5,730 nucleotides of DNA from an uncultured Oscillospiraceae bacterium (lineage in GTDB: Bacteria; Bacillota; Clostridia; Oscillospirales; Acutalibacteraceae), in contig UQQZ01000118.1 in the NCBI GenBank assembly GCA_900543305.1, forward strand, positions 1 through 5,730, given 5' to 3'. Every line of letters starts with the position of its first letter. The stretch's first letter is position 1. Position numbers and translations under genes: made by a program. The notes beneath the pieces are model-generated. The model was not told the DNA's origin and searched no databases. It was given only the letters and a program-made list of their open reading frames with translations. Shown in pieces: positions 5,308 through 5,730 of the stretch.

Positions 5308-5730
5308 ATGATGAAAAAGAAAATCAGCTGCATTAAAGGAATCGTCGTAGCTTCTGTAACTTGCTGTGTGCTTTTAACGGTGGCAATAGCTGGTAATTTC
5401 TTCTTGGCTAACAGAGTTTTGATTCCGGCTGGGGAACCCGCAGATAGTGGTGAGATTGTAACTCAGAGGGTTTCCGGTATCATAGAAGAAATGGACATGG
5501 ATGAGCTTACAGAAAAATCCAACCTGATTATCCATGGTACAGTGGAGGGTCCTGGCCAGGGGTTGCAAATTCAGGCGGTGGGCGGAGGCATTACCAATTA
5601 TACGGACTACACGGTCCATGTGGAAGAAACCTTTGCAGGAGATTCCCAGGAGAGTGTGACAGTTCGGGTAAAAGGCGGCATTGCCGGAAATCTGGAAGTG
5701 ATTTGCGACTATGCACCTGATCTGGGAGAG
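5308..5730 (+). CDS. Membrane-anchored hypothetical protein, possible NTR/TIMP-like fold (partial)
   Basis: The frame starts at ATG 5308 (or the next codon, ATG 5311) after GGGGAGG (5296-5302) and stays open to the window end, giving 141 residues and no stop. MMKKK and a hydrophobic stretch at about 9-34 form an N-terminal anchor without an obvious signal peptidase I site, so the bulk should be extracytoplasmic. The rest contains ELTEKSNLIIHGTVEG (66-81), YTVHVEETFAGD (101-112), VTVRVKGGIAG (117-127) and one Cys at 133. The order, S/A-D/N-LIV-G-V strand, then a Y-V-V strand ending in a K/A-G turn, then a VTV strand and G-rich turn, resembles secreted OB-fold proteins of the NTR/TIMP type. It lies 47 nt after the protease with no terminator or good promoter between, so it is probably co-transcribed. 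Family and function are not recognised with certainty; an inhibitor, chaperone or substrate-presenting partner of the protease is inference. Confidence 0.85.
   Translation, partial: MMKKKISCIKGIVVASVTCCVLLTVAIAGNFFLANRVLIPAGEPADSGEIVTQRVSGIIEEMDMDELTEKSNLIIHGTVEGPGQGLQIQAVGGGITNYTDYTVHVEETFAGDSQESVTVRVKGGIAGNLEVICDYAPDLGE

Noticed and set aside
5374..5619. Minus-strand open frame opposite the last gene
   Set aside because: It is antisense to a well-started coding frame with a good ribosome binding site and has no feature of its own.
1..5730. CRISPR arrays, tRNA or rRNA genes
   Set aside because: No regularly spaced direct repeats, no cloverleaf-like segment and no rRNA-like sequence were seen on either strand by eye.

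Overview
The window looks like accessory sequence from a gut-type Clostridia genome, most likely Oscillospiraceae-like. This is inferred from the triple-SLH surface protein, the DUF6273-type domain, strong AGGAGG ribosome binding sites, and fragments of small gene families common in those bacteria. No rRNA, tRNA or housekeeping marker is present to fix the taxon.

Layout. Positions 1-214 are GC-rich and show no credible gene, only inverted repeats. Positions 215-590 (minus strand) hold two decayed small genes that now abut: a conserved hypothetical protein broken by a frameshift, and a C-terminal scrap resembling DUF4160 with an in-frame TAG. Positions 591-855 are intergenic, with two perfect hairpins, a 13-bp inverted repeat shared with the pseudogene, and a good sigma-A-type promoter. 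Positions 856-3918 encode a 1020-residue secreted, SLH-anchored multidomain surface protein, followed by an intrinsic terminator at 3934-3960. Positions 3961-4401 are a second gene graveyard: a possible coding scrap, then a helix-turn-helix gene of the type found in integrative elements, with its start codon lost, a Trp codon changed to TGA and its 3' end missing. An AT-rich strip from about 4376 carries an extended -10 promoter and a leader of about 140 nt with a 9-codon mini-ORF inside a stem. The leader precedes a two-gene operon: a secreted matrixin-like zinc metalloprotease (4596-5260) and a membrane-anchored protein that runs off the window end (from 5308).

How the parts work together. 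The SLH protein is its own transcription unit and should sit on the outer cell wall. The protease and its neighbour are co-directional, 47 nt apart and both exported. The second protein has a strand pattern that could be an OB-fold of the NTR/TIMP type, so a protease-plus-inhibitor or protease-plus-partner cassette is the main hypothesis here. The protease reading frame is interrupted within its signal peptide. The ORF with the ribosome binding site must shift by -1 to reach the catalytic frame, and a textbook X XXY YYZ heptamer lies exactly where the shift is possible. Whether this is recoding, phase variation, decay or a sequencing error cannot be decided from the sequence alone.
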